From the NCBI GenBank assembly GCA_003342815.1, contig PTEX01000024.1, forward strand, positions 6,324,786 to 6,388,785: a DNA stretch of 64,000 bases, written 5' to 3'. Of the stretch, positions 1 through 13,835 are shown in pieces (within the stretch, counting starts at the first letter, position 1; each line of letters opens with the position of its first letter). Both the position numbers and the translations under genes were made by a program. The notes under the pieces were generated by a model that was not told the origin of the DNA, did not search any database, and saw only the letters and a list, made by a program, of their open reading frames with translations. Source of the DNA: Eudromia elegans. Taxonomy: Eukaryota; Chordata; Aves; Tinamiformes; Tinamidae.

Positions 1-1405
1 TCTTTTGAGTATCTCATTATCTTTAATATAGAAAAAAACTGTCTGGCAGTGTTTCTTCATTGCCTTAGTTTGACCTAACATGGAAAACGTTTCTAACTGA
101 GAGACCAAAGGAATGAGTATTTCTTGTTGAAGGGTACAAAGTATAGTAAGTGTGTGACTGCTTCGTTGTGCCATGAATAGTGTTGGGATGAGTGGTGACT
201 GTCCTGGAGCCAGCAGCGCTCTACATGAGGGTGACCTGTCAGGAGCTATCAGCTTCATGAGGCCGGGAGGAAAACCAGGTGGGGAGCACGGAGACTGGGA
301 ACAGCAGGCGCATGGCACGTGCTGCTCCGGGTTATCAAGGAGGGCCGAAGTAGGCAGAGAGTGAGCATCAAGTGGTACTGGTCTCTCCTTGGCTTCCTCA
401 GAGAACGCAATGTAATTTCAGTTGTATTAATGCCTGTAGAGTGATGGATTGGAATGGAATGATTCTGCTATGAAACTTGTTCAGTTAGTCTTCTTGAGTT
501 GATCTGAGTAGGTCAGTAGCTTTGCTTTAGGTTACATGCGTATGTTCACATAAATACTTCATTGTACAGTCTTTATTAGCCACTTAGTAAAATAATAATG
601 TGTCTGAAACTAGAAATAGCTGTTGGAGGACACTTGGTTTCTCACTGCCTGCTGCACACCTTGTTCTTGCTCTGCAGTTTGCCCTTTGCTGTGCTGATGC
701 TCTGCTCCCAGCTGGTTCTTTTCTCACTGCTGCTGGAGCATCAGCAGGAGTGATAGTGGTCCTTGCCAGCAGAAGCCATAAGATCTCCTGGTTGTAATGT
801 AATATTATTCCCGTTGTGGCAGGAAAACCCTCCTCCTCCTGTTCCCCACCAGCAATTAACCATTATCAAGCAACAGCTGGCTGAGTGTGTGAGGACCTTG
901 TATCCTGCAGAAACATGGCCTGGGAGAGAGGAGGTCTATAGAGGTCTATAGAGGAGGTCTGTATATACCCGCACACTACGCCCATACATGTCCCACGAGA
1001 CTGCAGCATGTGAGAGGCAGCTGCATTCTCACTGAGAACCATCAAGAACCGTAATTTGATTTTGTGCTTGTGCTTTGTACATAAAGATGCTTGTTGGGGT
1101 ATATGTGTTTGTGGAGATACAAAGCTAAAATGCTCTTCAAGCAGAGGTATCGAGCAGATATTGATCTCAGTGCCTGTGGTTGACTGGTGAAAGGTGCCAG
1201 GTTGACATTGCAAGGGAAAATAGCTCCCTGGTGCATCACGAAGGGCATCACAAAACAGAGCTTCAGAGACCCATGGCTCTTGCCTGCCTGTGTTCAGATA
1301 AGACCCTCCTTCAGAGCCTTCAGTCCGTGGCTGCTTCCCAGCAGCTCCGGTTCCACTCCTGTGTTCATTCCGCTTTAGTATCGCTTGTGAGGCTTTCTCT
1401 TGCAG

Positions 1406-1510
1406 TGTGCATACCTGCCTACTTACCGGGAGCTGGACAGATACCAGAAGCTCGTTCCACGTGAACAGATGGTCATGACTTTCAGCCACTTCAGACCTGA
1501 GCACATTCCA
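1406..1510 (+). other. Orphan exon-like segment, unidentified
   Basis: A 105-nt segment sits between a good acceptor (pyrimidine tract ending tctcttgcag) and a good donor (CCA|gtgagt). It is open in phase 0-0 for 35 codons and reads CAYLPTYRELDRYQKLVPRE, followed by 15 more residues ending in FRPEHIP. It does not match any part of GluA3 that I know, and I do not recognise the family. It may be a cryptic or lineage-specific exon, a piece of a nested gene, or chance. The minus strand is also open across it, which weakens the coding argument. Confidence 0.25.
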
Positions 1511-3365
1511 GTGAGTGACCTATTTTATAGTGCTGGCTGTTTCCCTAAGCATTGCAGTGTCTCCCATGTAAACAGTAGCCCGACTATGTAGATCAGAGCT
1601 AAATACAACACTGCTGTTTCAAGTATGCAAGATGAATGATGCCAGGGCAACATTACTCCCAAGGTAACAACAACAGAGCATATTTTTTTAGTGTTTTCAC
1701 AGCAGGCACTACTTACTCGCCACACTCACTGGTGCTGCTCTTCATCAGGGCACTTTTCACCCCATAATATCTAAGAACTGAGTAAGCCTTTGAATATTTT
1801 TGTGGTTGTTGCTTGTTTCTGCTCAGAAGCATTTTACGTTTGTACTAATTAGCTTAAAAAGGCATTTAAATGGTAATCAATAGATTTCATCAATTCCTTT
1901 CTGGCTTTCAAAGGCCATTCATCCATACTGAGAAGGAAAAGGTCCTTTCCTTAGATATTTATTAACAAAAAGTGTCAGCTTGCAAAATGTCTGTCTCTTT
2001 CTTGAAGACCAGCAAAGGCCTGTACTAGAAAGGAGTTACAAATAGTGAGCTAATTTTAAAGCGTTATATGTTAGAATTAACATATTCTCATACATTCAGT
2101 TGCACTGTTAGGATATCTGAGCAGCTTCTCAGGTCAATATAGTAGCTAAATAGTCCCAGCTCAGCACCGAGGCTGTATCTAAGAGCACTTTCCGATAGGT
2201 TTCTGAACGCGATATGTACATATTGGAAAGATGTGACCTTTACAACCAGTTAGTAATTCTTATGTAAATGTGGCTGTATTTAAACTTTGGTAGAAGCAGC
2301 AGTATGTTTGTAGATGTACAGAAATATAAATTGCCCTTGAATTTCTGGTGGTCTCTTTTAACCAATAGCAGAAAGCTGCAGTAAGAGGCTTGTGAACAGG
2401 TTCTGTGAAATGCGTTGTGTGGGACACTGCTGAACACACTGACCAGCCTGCACAGCCTGCTGGAAACCTGGAACTGCAGGTGGTGTCCTTTAAACGCCAT
2501 TAATGCGACAGCGCTTTACTGGATTAAATATTGAGGTAGGTGACATTTAGCAAGATCTTGCATTAGCTCTTTCTCCTTTTGGTAGGAAATTGCAGACAAC
2601 TCATATCACACCTTTTCCAATGTATTTAACTAAAGATTAGAGGGGAAAAAAAGATGCCCAAGACCGATAATGTATCACAGGCTTTTTTGCTTTTCTCATA
2701 ATGGCTTCAGTCCAGCCAGGTCTGTCCCTGAAAATCACCTCTGCTATCCAGTGCCTGTGCATTGCCTTAGATAAAACGACTTGCTGCTCTGAAGTCACTT
2801 CCTGATTTTTTCCTCCACAAATGGAATTAATTGTCAGGTTTGTTAGGAGTTTCAGCAGAAACACTAAAGACCCTCTGGACATTGTGGTTCTTGCTCCTAC
2901 AGCTGGTCATGCTCACACAGCACTGATGGTCACTGGTATCGGGTAGTGTTTGACCTTGACTTTTATCCCAATGTCAATAAAGAGACTTCAAGTTCAGAGC
3001 CCGGAGAAGTCACACAAGGTCTTCAAGCACCACTTGGGAACTGTGGATATTTTTAGAGAGTATTTGCAACAGTGTAGAAATTCACATCCTAAAGTCTACA
3101 TTATTTCAAGGCACATGGTGGTGATGGTTCGCTGGAGGTCACTACCTCATGTGCAAATGCTTTCCTTCCCCTTACATTGAGATAATCTACCCAGATACAG
3201 TGGTATTTCTCTTTCCAAGTGTGCTGGAAGGCGCTACTGTTGTCTTTTTCCTTAGTGGGTGTTTCCTTCAGCGTTTGACCCTCCTCTCCCACAGTTTTCT
3301 CAAAGTGATTCTTTCCAAATCGAGCTGAGGTGTGAGGCCCTTGTGGACCTCATATTTGCATAGAA

Positions 3366-3413
3366 ATGTGGAAAATGGAGGTTCTGAGGATGTGGAAAAT
3401 GGAGGTTCTGAGG
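3366..3413. repeat. 24-bp tandem duplication
   Basis: Two perfect adjacent copies of a 24-bp unit beginning atgtggaaaatggaggttct, followed by the start of a third partial copy. It lies in GRIA3 intronic sequence. No function is suggested. Confidence 0.85.
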
Positions 3414-5089
3414 ATGTGGGAAGCCATGCTAAGGGTGTCCCTAGAGATGGTCCCCTTTTGCTCGTTTTGGGTGCCTAAAGCCTCACCTCCTGTTGAGCTG
3501 GTGCTTTGTCCTGGGTGCACGTGGCAGGTCCACAGCATGGACGGGGCTCTGGTGGCGCCAGCTGTGCCAGTGGCACATGTATGGAGGGGCATCCTGCCAT
3601 GGTGGCCCCAAGGGGGCTCTGGAGGGACATCCACAGTAGGGCCTTTGGGACCAGCTCCTGGAAGCATTTGAGGTCGGGCAACGGGGAGAGGGGGAAGTAG
3701 AGACTGGAATATGTGCTGGGCATGAGCAGGTTGCCCGGGGCACACTGAAGAGTTCGGTGCTCTCCTCTAAAGAGGTCCTGTGAGGACAGGAGGACGGGGA
3801 AATAAATTCTACCAGAAAGTAGTTTTGTTAAGGAAAAGCCATGAATTATGAATCAACAACTGCCATGCAGTTTTATGCATTTTATGCAATCAAACGGTAT
3901 TGAGATCATCATTAGAGCCTGTTAAAAACACTAAGGTGAACCTTGTGGCTGCAGCCCAAAGGGTTTCATCTGCAGTGAAGCTTTTTAGTTTCTAATTTCA
4001 AAACTAATTTTGCTTGTGAAGAGGAAGGACTTGTTTCTAGAATAGCATTCATACAAAAATGTCTTGCTTTTGTCATTGGATGAAACCGTGATTTAGTAGT
4101 TTTAAGCCTTCTGTGTTGTTGGCATAAAGCAAAGCAGCACAATGATCACCATAAACGGCTGACAGAAGTATTGAAAGGTGGTTGTATGTATAGACTTTAA
4201 AGAACAGAGCATCACAGAAAAGAGATTGCTTCCAAATGCGAGCTACATAGATCTTAACCAATGTGGCAACAAGGAATCAGAAAAAGTACTGTAACTGCAT
4301 TTAACACAGAGACTATTAAAAGCATCTTCACCCATAATCTCCCTTCCCTGTTTTACATAGGTAGGTGTATGCAGAACTATTAAAGGATGAACGTGTATGT
4401 GTGCAGAGCGATCACAACCTCCCCGCTGCAGAAATGCTACCCAGGCAGGGCTGGGGTTTTTTTTCCCTTCTTTTCTCTCTCCGTCTCCTGAGCCTCCCTG
4501 CTACTACACGGCTAACAGGCAGTTTTAAAGAGAGTGGGAAATCGAATGTGACATAATTACAAAAGAAATGGTTTTACATTAAGTAATATAATGTCCTTAA
4601 GCCTATGTATTAGAAAGGAAAATGTATTCTCCTGGGAACTAAAATTAGCAGCTCATCTGTCATCCACTTGCTGGGAAGGATATTTTTACATAGAAGGATA
4701 TTTTTATATGGAACCTGGGGATAAGGTGGCTGAAGCATTTTATTAGTGTCAGCAGATGAGCCGGGATTCAAAGCAGCTCTTCTCAACACTTAATAACAAA
4801 TATTTGAATAAATCACTCCTTTATCTTAATTACAAAAAAAGAAGTGCATGTTTTATATATTAAATACCATTTGTAAATTATATACATATTCTATGTGTTT
4901 TATACTGTATAAATATAAAAAATATAATTGCATAAATAGAATCTATATTATCATATATATGCTATAGTTCTATAGATTATAGCATAAGTAGTGTAATGAT
5001 AACTATTGTTGTAAAACACTGAATAGTAATTGCATGGAATAGGCGTACGCAGCTTGAATCATGTAACACGTGTCAGCTCTACTTGTGTT

Positions 5090-5310
5090 CCGGCTGTCCG
5101 GGACCCGCGCCCCGATCCTGGGGCTGCCGTCGGGGTGGACGGGATGGGTCGCGCTGGGCAGGGGGTTGGTTTCACGGGGTCAGGCGGCGGCTGGCGGCGA
5201 GTTAAATGTGCGGCCGTGCCCGTACGGCGGGAGCGAGGGCGCAGCGCCCCGCAGAGCAGCGCTGGCGTTCGAGCGCTCCGCTGCCTGGAGAGCCGCGCTG
5301 TGGTGGTGCT
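5090..5310. promoter_or_regulatory. CpG-rich patch inside a GRIA3 intron
   Basis: A short block rich in G, C and CpG dinucleotides (for example cccgcgccccgatcc, ggcggcggctggcggcg) lies in otherwise AT-rich intron. Such patches can mark an internal promoter or enhancer, or a GC-rich insertion. No TATA box, clear first exon or coding frame was found. Confidence 0.3.
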
Positions 5311-8300
5311 GATGACATGGCTCGCGACAGCCACGACCCCAGGTTTTCGAGTCTCTCCTGCTGTATGTAGTGCTGGTGTGCCACATTAATAGGTGCTTGT
5401 TAGGGATTCATTTAAAATGCATTGGGTGCTGATAAATTACTCACAGCGCCGCTGCTGTGGCTTTTGCATAATTGGGAAATGCGTGAAGGTTTGGAAGCTC
5501 TAATTATGGGGACATGGGACGTTCCCCCTTGCAGTGAGTCCCCTTGGATTTCTCCATCATGGCCTGTTTGGGCTGGAGCTCATCAGGCCGAGCAGTGCCA
5601 GGCTCCCGCCCTGGAAATGCTCTCCTGCCTTCACTTAGCCGGGGCCAAACCCGGCGTGGGAAGTGCACATGGAGCCTGTCCATGGCCAGGGAGCGTGAAG
5701 GAACTTGCAAAGACAGCTTGTCCCCTGGCAAAGCATTTCAGTTTGAGTTTCTGATTGGTATTGCAATGTGCAGGAGTGGACGGCAGCAAAGAGTGAGGAG
5801 CGGAATACGGGCTGTAGGAATCCAGCATGGAGCTCAGTGTTGTGCCAGGAAAGGATGTTGTAAAAACCTTCATTTACATTCTGTTACTCCAAGTGTTACT
5901 GACGTGCCAGTGAGTCTAGTTACTGCCACAGCGAGTATTTGCTTGTCTGTTTATATGAACTGAGAGAAGATGCCTGTTAAAGCAGTTACAGCACATTTTC
6001 TGCCTGCTGCCAAAGCTCACATTTCAGAATGCCTGTGATCTATAGGAAAATACACCCAAAAGAAAACTCCTGTAAGATAAGGTCTCAAATAGTTCAGGCA
6101 CTGTGTGTGTCAGGTGCAGAAAGGCTGTGGTGTTGCAGGTGCCCGGAGGGTTTCTGGAGCCTCTTCCTGCGCTGCCGCGGGGCTGGTGCTGCTGCCTGGG
6201 TGCAGAAACGCCCGGGGTCGGAGCGCTGCCGTCAGGGCTGCTGCACAGCCCCGTGCAGGGAATAGCCCAGGCCTGATCCTAGAAAGGAGCCAACATCGCT
6301 GTGTTTAGTGGGCCTGATATTCCTGCTCTTGTGCTTGGTTTTCCCCTACTGGCAGAGAGCTACTGCTTCTAAAGCACGAGTTGCAACTTCATGAACTGAA
6401 ACATCAAACCAGCATGATGGTGTCTCCCATCACAACCTTGACTCTGAAATATTAGTGTTCCCCAGTCCACCTTTTCCTCTGCATTTATGAGTGCTTTGTG
6501 AAGTATTTGTACATTCCTATGAATGTGCAGAATAGTTCATATAAATGTGCTTGGGCCTTGCTTATCTGCAGCATCCCACAAATCCCCCAACCCTGCCTAT
6601 GGTTTGGTGGATTGGAAGATTAACCTTAGAAAACTCCACCGTGCATCCTCGTGATATCTGACCTGTTTTCGTCTGCTGGGAATATAGTAAAAACAAGAAG
6701 TTCATGTAGTGATGAGATTGATTTTTCTGTCAATATAGGTAAGCAAATTGCTGGCATCACTGGTTATTTGTGGTTAAAAGCTGTGACATTGATCTGCTGG
6801 ACTTTGCCCTGTGACCTTCAGTAAATGACAGCTCTGTTTCGTGTCCTTGCCTGCGATAGCAGGGTGATCATGCCCACTGGCTTTCAGGGAGACCTCCTTC
6901 TTAGTAAAACAATTAGGAATTGTAGGCAGAGCCGCCCATTAACAGCAGTGGTTGTGTTTTTAGCATTAAGGTAATGCTGTGGTGCCCAGCTCCATGTGCA
7001 GCCAAGCTGGATGCAGCCCTCGGGGCTCTGCTCAGCACCCCTCACCCTCCCAAACGTGGCGACGGCTGCGTTAAACCCTCGCCCAAAGACCCGGGAAAGC
7101 GAGAGCTGCAGGATCTCAAAGTGATCCCAAGGCCGGGAAGCAGGGATGGGCCGGGGCAGGCTTACAGCATCTTTTCACTCCTCTCTAGTAACCTGCTCCC
7201 TAGTGGTTCATAAACTGGTGGATTCATTAGCAGCTGCAGCAGAGCTAATTGCACGCATGGAGGAAAAGCAATGAATGATGATAATGAAGCTAAGGTTCAC
7301 ATTTAACTACCTAGGTTCGTGTCAGTGAGGCATGCATCTATAAAATGGCAGCATGTATTATTCAGATTAAATGCCTGCAGTGTTCTTACTGTGGACCTTT
7401 GTGTTTTGTATCAGTAACATCTGTGCAATTTAAGACTATAAATTCCTTGTTAAAGAGCTATAAAGTGGTCGGAGGGGTGGGATAGTAGGAGAGTGAGTTA
7501 CCTCCGCTGCTGTAGGTGCTTTGGGGTTGCCTCGCTCGCGCTTACTGCCCTTGCAGACTGCATTGCAATGCACACTGAGCAATTCCAAAGAACATTAGAG
7601 ATCAGCTAGCCTGGAACCAACCCTGAGCCCAAGGGCAAGCAACTGGCTTTCTTCTGAGTCTTCTGCCTCGCCAGTGAATTATTTCCATTTCTTACAGGGA
7701 TATAGCCGAGCATGAAGCGTGTCCCTGTTTCTCCTCATAGACTGACTCCTGGATTACTATGGGAATCTTTTCTCTTTCTCTCCTCTCTCTTTATTTAGAT
7801 TCGTTCTTAATTTTGAAGGTAGAGATTAAAAAAAAAATTAAGAGCATAACCTAAAATTTGAAAATAAAGAGGAAAAAATGAAGAATGTCAGGTGTTTTTT
7901 GAAATTAGCATTGATTTGGCTGAATTTGGCTCACGATTGGAGTACTGACGATAATCGGCTCTATTGAAGGTGTTGAGCCTTGCTGGTGGAAAACAATTTT
8001 CTGGTGCCTGTCATGAGAAACCAAAGAGCGTTTTGATCATCTTAATGAAATATTCAAATGAGATGCAGGAGGCAGCTCTGAAGAGGACCCACAGAGGAGA
8101 CTGCAGAGAGGACAAAGTGTTCCAAAATGGGCAGTGGGCCTCACTGTGACATTTTAGGCTTAGAGGAAAAATACTGTTTCTTTCAAATATGATAGTTTTG
8201 CCATTATTGAACATTGGAAGGAAATGCCACAATGTCACCTAAACAGAAGTCACCCAAATGCATGTCTACTTTGGGGAAAGTACTTCAGTTAAGATATTTT

Positions 8301-9920
8301 GGAGGTAGATTTAACCAGTACTGACAAATCGTGCAAGATGTGCTGGGGTTTGCAGCATGTCTGTGGGCAGTTTAACATGTGAAACCAAGGCATCTGGTCT
8401 CATTCTCATTCAGTGAAGCCGGGTTTGCTGGTGCTGGATTCAGCTCTTCCGCTCATGAGTGGATTGAAGGAATAATTGTAATTGACAGGTAAATCTGCCT
8501 GTTTTCTGATGTTTGCAATACTTAAATCAAGCCTGAATCGAGCTTTATGTTCTGATGTTAAGACACATTGCAGGGTGTTCGTTTTGGTTTTGTTGTGGCT
8601 TTTGTTATTGTTGTTCTTCCATTTAATTCCTGGATCCAAATGCACAAACAAGAGATTTAAAGTGAAAAAGGAGGTTAAAATTTGTGGCCTGTTTGAGTTG
8701 AGTTCTTCCAAAATAAAGTCATTGCAGCTCAGGAGAAATGTGTATTTAGATATCGATCTATATTGTACCAGATGGGAGACTAGAGCTGCTGTGTCTGCTG
8801 GTGCTGAAGGGCAGTGTCTGCACCCCAGGGGAAAATGCACCTCATGGCTGAGGTGACAGAGACGTGTGTTCTTCATATTTGGGCATAAACATCTCCACAG
8901 AAGGAAGGAAAAACAGCCTATTGACTAAGCTAAGGTCAGGTCTATTTATATCTCCAGTAAGGCTGTGATAATGAAAAGAGTCTTTAATGTGTCCCAGGGC
9001 CTAGATGAAACACTGAAAATGTTGCTTTTAAGAAAAAAATGATAATAATATCCCCTTGAAATCCCAAGGAAATGTGTGTGACGGACTTCTTGAGAGCAAT
9101 ATCAAAGAAATGAAATGGGAGTTACAGAGGGAGTTATTGCAGTTATGGGCTTTGAATTGGTTTAAATTTTTGCTTTTAAGCTTTTTTCTTAAGATCTCTT
9201 TAAAAGTAACACTTTAATGAGAGGGAAAATGTTCTACTGCTGCTGAACCCCAGCAGCCATGCGGATCTGCCGGTGCCTGTCCCAGTTCAGCGCGTAGATC
9301 CTGCTTGGCTGGGCCTGCCATCACCCCTCCTGCAGGTGCAAGACTCGTCTGGGGCTGACACAACAGCTCTGCCAGAACCTGCAAGGTACAGTGTGAATGC
9401 TTGCAGAGGAGGGGGAACGGATCAAGACCTTTCTGTACTGAATTTGCAGGTTTGCAGTTAGAAATTCTAGCTGGATGACAGTCTTCTGGGACTTCCAGTT
9501 TTCAAGGCAACTAGAAAACAAGAGGCATCTAATGAAAAACACCAGCTTTTGTTTCATCTAGTTACGTACCCGACCAGCTTTGATCAGTCACACATTTTGC
9601 CTAGTTGAGCTGGTATAATAAGATACTGCTCCTGGGAGAAGATGCTCCCTGGCCAAACCTCTGAGCTCGGGGGTTCTTGTTGGTTTGCTTGCTTGTTTTT
9701 ATTGTGTCCTTTGGTGTGTCACCTTTTCCTCTAGGAAGGCTGATCCCAAATAATTATTTTGATGCCATTAGCAGGCCAGGACTGAGTGTGAAGGGTGATG
9801 TGAGGGCAGGGAGCAGCGCAGCCGTCGGCTGTCCAGCTGCTGGGAGATTGAACAGTCCTCAGCCCGGATATCCCCCAAGCCCCTCTCCTGCCCTAAACCC
9901 GTCACTGTCAGATGCAGTTC

Positions 9921-9956
9921 TGTTTTTTTTTTTCTTTTTTCTTTTTTTCTTTTTTT
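9921..9956. repeat. T-rich tract
   Basis: A run of T broken by single C residues. Simple low-complexity DNA. Confidence 0.9.
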
Positions 9957-12366
9957 TAGCATTTTGCAGGTATTAAGTGTTCAGTACTATATATACAATA
10001 ATGTATTCATCACTAGCTTGAGTTTTTACCTACCTCAACCAGGCTGCTCTACCTGATAGAAGAATATGCGAGTAATGATTCTACAGAAGTGTACTGATTT
10101 ATATTAAGTACCATATAGAAGAGTTAATTGAAGGGAGCAAGCTAAAGCTTAAGGCTGTTTATTGACATTTGAAAGAGGTCTATGGTCTTTTATTATAAAG
10201 CATTTGGAAATTTGTATTTTGAAGCATGGTGATAGTCACCTTTTGCTTTTGGAATAGGCAAAATGCTTTGTTTGGCCCATTTACAGCTCCAAGTGTGCTG
10301 TTGGCACTCATCAGAAAACTATTATTATTAACAATGCACAGATGTATTGGCAATTGCTTAAGGTAGCCCAGCCAGCTGGAAAGAGTATGAAAGAACTTAT
10401 TAAAGACAGATATTCCAGAGTGAGTTAGATGAAAAGGAAGAGAAATTACGGTTTATCTGTGTAATTAAAGGTACACTCAGCAGATGGAAATGAGCAAAAG
10501 CAAACTTAAGTGTATGCAAAATCTGTCAAGGCAAACCACTTCAGCTCTCTAAGAGATAAAAGAGAAACAATACAGCTATATTTTTACCTTCCTTTTGTCC
10601 CTTGAATGCCCATTTGTAAATGCAAATGTGCAGGTGTGTTTGTGCTATTTATACTGAAAGAAGATTAAGATTGTAAGGACAAGTGCCTTGAAACTAGGAC
10701 ACATCCGAATCACCATGGCTTGTGCAGTCTTCCTGTTGGCCAGCAGCCTGTCCCTGTCACATTCCCGTTCCCGTGGGAGCGTGTTGCATGGGAAGCACAG
10801 GCGCGTTGGGTCCCGGGTCACTCTGTGCTCTGCTCAGTGCCTGCAAGGACAACTGCTCCTTCATTCCTCATGCTCGGAACTGTTTTCTGATGAACTGCAA
10901 CCTCTGTACCCCTTTTTAATCCAAGATGGGCACACCATTTAAATCCTTCTTGCTCGTTTTTCAGTCTCCTGCCCAGCCAGCTCAGTCTTAATGAAGCTGC
11001 ATTATTGGTGTGCCTCTGATTTCTGGTTGTTGACCGTGATCACTTCAATTGGGTTGCATTTTCAGCTGGTTTTTTCACTCACTAGGAAGGATAATTAAAA
11101 TAAAATCTTGTTCTCGGTACTCCTCTGTATCAGTTGTAGCTACATCAGCTGAGTCCTTTAATATGAGGAGTGGCAAAGGCAGGATTTACTCTCTGCAAAA
11201 CGTTTGGAGAGTGGTGGTTGAGCACTGTGTTATTCAAAACACACTAAATTGGCCTGAGTGAAGAGGAAACATGTCTTGATCTTCTGGCTGATGGACATTA
11301 ACAGTTGTCTGCCAAAAGCTTGTTAAATTTGGGCTAGATTTAGCTCCTCCATGCCTTGTTCCCATTCTGTAATGGGAGGCTATGGGCAGGGAACTGGCAA
11401 TGAGCTGGAGGGGTAAATTCAGCTTAAACTGTAAGTCTTGTGCAAATCCTTTAGATTTCTACAGTAACACAGTAAACTTCACTGCCTTCTATCAACCAAG
11501 CAAGGAGTTTTAAGTGATAGTGCAATGAGATGCTTCAGGTGGTTCTAAGATTCTGTGGATGGCTTTAAATCTTACTGGAGGGGAAGAGGAAGGCAGGTGC
11601 AGTAACACGTTTCTTGACATTTACAGATTCAGAAAAAAAAATGGGTGTTGAGCTAGAGGATGTTCTGATTTGTTCAGTCTCGAAACCAAGCAAGCTGAAA
11701 AAAACATATATATTGTAATAATGCAGTTAACCGGCAAATTTTTCAGCTCAGTGCTAATATTAGTGTGTTTGCTATCTTCTAGGCAAATGTGAAACTCTGA
11801 CCAGAGGAAGCTGGGTCACTGATTAGTAAAGGTTTTTGTAATTAGTATTTATAGCTCTCCTATGAGCTTCACTGCCAGAGGCCACTAGAGCTGTTCTTGC
11901 ACTGTAAACCTTTCATCACCACAGTGGAAAGCAGACTCCTGCCTTGCTGGGAGCTTCTAATAAGCAAACGTCTCTGCTAACAGGCTGCGAGGGGACAAAA
12001 ACCAATACTGAGGAGGTGTGAGCAGGAGAGCCCTCTTTGCCCACGCCGGCCATGAGAGATGAGCTCAGGTGCAGCACCCTCCGGCTTGGCGTTAGCAGAC
12101 GCACCTACGGCTAGTCCTGCAGCATTTGGTGTTAGCGTGCTCGTGGAGAAGAGCAGGAAACCCTGGGAATGAGCTGGGCACGCACCATTTCTCATTCTGA
12201 TTGCCTATTAAGTGGCAATTAGTGGAGTCAATGACTCAGATGCGGTTCCTCCCTTCCCAGCTACTTCTTGGGGGTTTGTAACTGCTCAGGGGCAACGTGT
12301 GTGTGTCTTGCACGGAACTAGCTCTACCCCACCGTGTTAACCTAACCCGCTCTATGGTGTGCCTAG

Positions 12367-12770
<404 letters not shown>

Positions 12771-13274
12771 TATTGTGTTGTCATTTTCTTTCTTGTGGAT
12801 TTTGAGGTAACTTTTAAAGTTTAAAATCTTCAATATTCCATGGAGTTAAATAAGACGGTAAATTATGGTTTCATTTATTTAATGCATCCATTTTTTTTTA
12901 GTGTTCTCTTAGTGTTGTCCTTTCTGATTGTTTGTTGCTGTTTTAATTTTACAGTTCAATGGCTTTTTCAATCTAAATGGTAAAAGCCGAGTTAACCTGC
13001 CATATGTGACGAATGTTAACTGCATGATGTGGTGTTCTTGTTACTTTTTTTCTCAAAGACGATTTCCCCATCCCGCACACTTCAGTTTTGAGCAAATGTT
13101 ATCCTCCATGCCACCTTCCAATATTTAACCCTGTATTTGCTGTACAGACATTTTTATAGCTCCACGTTCTGTGAAATTTTAGCCAATTTGTCCTCTTGTG
13201 CTCCTTTTTTTATACGTTACGATTTCCTAAGCATTTGTGCATTTTTCTTACAAGTTATGTTTTATCGTTTCAAG
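12771..13274 (+). other. GRIA3: Short intron between R/G exon and flop exon
   Basis: The remainder of a 561-nt intron, AT-rich. It has pyrimidine stretches before the flop acceptor (ttatcgtttcaag). Apart from the editing hairpin at its 5' end I see no other element. Confidence 0.8.
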
Positions 13275-13389
13275 AAATGCTGTTAACCTGGCAGTATTAA
13301 AACTGAATGAGCAAGGCCTCTTGGACAAATTGAAAAACAAATGGTGGTACGACAAAGGAGAGTGCGGCAGCGGGGGAGGTGACTCCAAG
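13275..13389 (+). CDS. GRIA3: GRIA3 flop exon
   Basis: One of the two mutually exclusive exons that fix desensitisation and assembly properties of AMPA receptors. Its first base completes the AGA codon. The next 38 codons start [20 protein letters not shown] and end [10 protein letters not shown]. The residues N-A, N and L and the tail GSGGGDSK are the flop signature. The length is 115 nt, the acceptor is gtttcaag and the donor is AAG|gtcagc. It joins in frame to the exon at 30861. If splicing fails at the donor, the frame runs 14 more codons to a TAA at 13432-13434 and would lose M4. Confidence 0.96.
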
Positions 13390-13742
13390 GTCAGCCTCAA
13401 TGTCACCACAATCGGGTACCTTAGCAAAGAGTAATCGGCAAGGCTGTTATTTCACTTGTCAAGGTAAAAAAAAATGCAGATTCAAACTGTTTGAATAACT
13501 ATGGTGGGGAAAAAAAAACTGGCCATTTGCTTGCCCAGTAGCTCTTTGAAAGAAAGTTGTCTTTGCAACATCCACAGCTTTGGTCAAGCTTGGAAACCTT
13601 GTTTAACTAACAGATAGAAACTCCAGTATTGGCAAGGATCGTGCAGAGGGAATTGATGTGTGGAGCTGGATGGGAACCCAGGGAGCCCTGGGGCAGTTTT
13701 GGAGGGGCTTTCCTCGAGGTGAGGCAGCACAGACCTCATAGC

Positions 13743-13835
13743 AGGAATCACAGGACGGTTGAGGTTGGAAGGGGCCTTTGGAGATCACCCAGCCCAACCG
13801 CCCTGCACAAGCAGGGCCACCTAGAGCGGGGAGAA
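13743..13835 (-). mobile_element. CR1 LINE 3' fragment
   Basis: The + strand reads aatcacaggacggttgaggt, then tggaaggggcctttggagat and cacccagcccaacc. This is the reverse complement of the diagnostic 3' end of avian CR1 retrotransposons. It is a 5'-truncated, inactive piece. Confidence 0.85.

Noticed and set aside
866-1504. 212-codon minus-strand ORF
   Set aside because: No recognisable motif, initiation context or splice support; it overlaps the exon-like segment on the other strand. Probably chance.
7560-7650. Possible CR1-like remnant (gagatcagctagcctggaac)
   Set aside because: Only a few words match the CR1 3' region; not enough to call.
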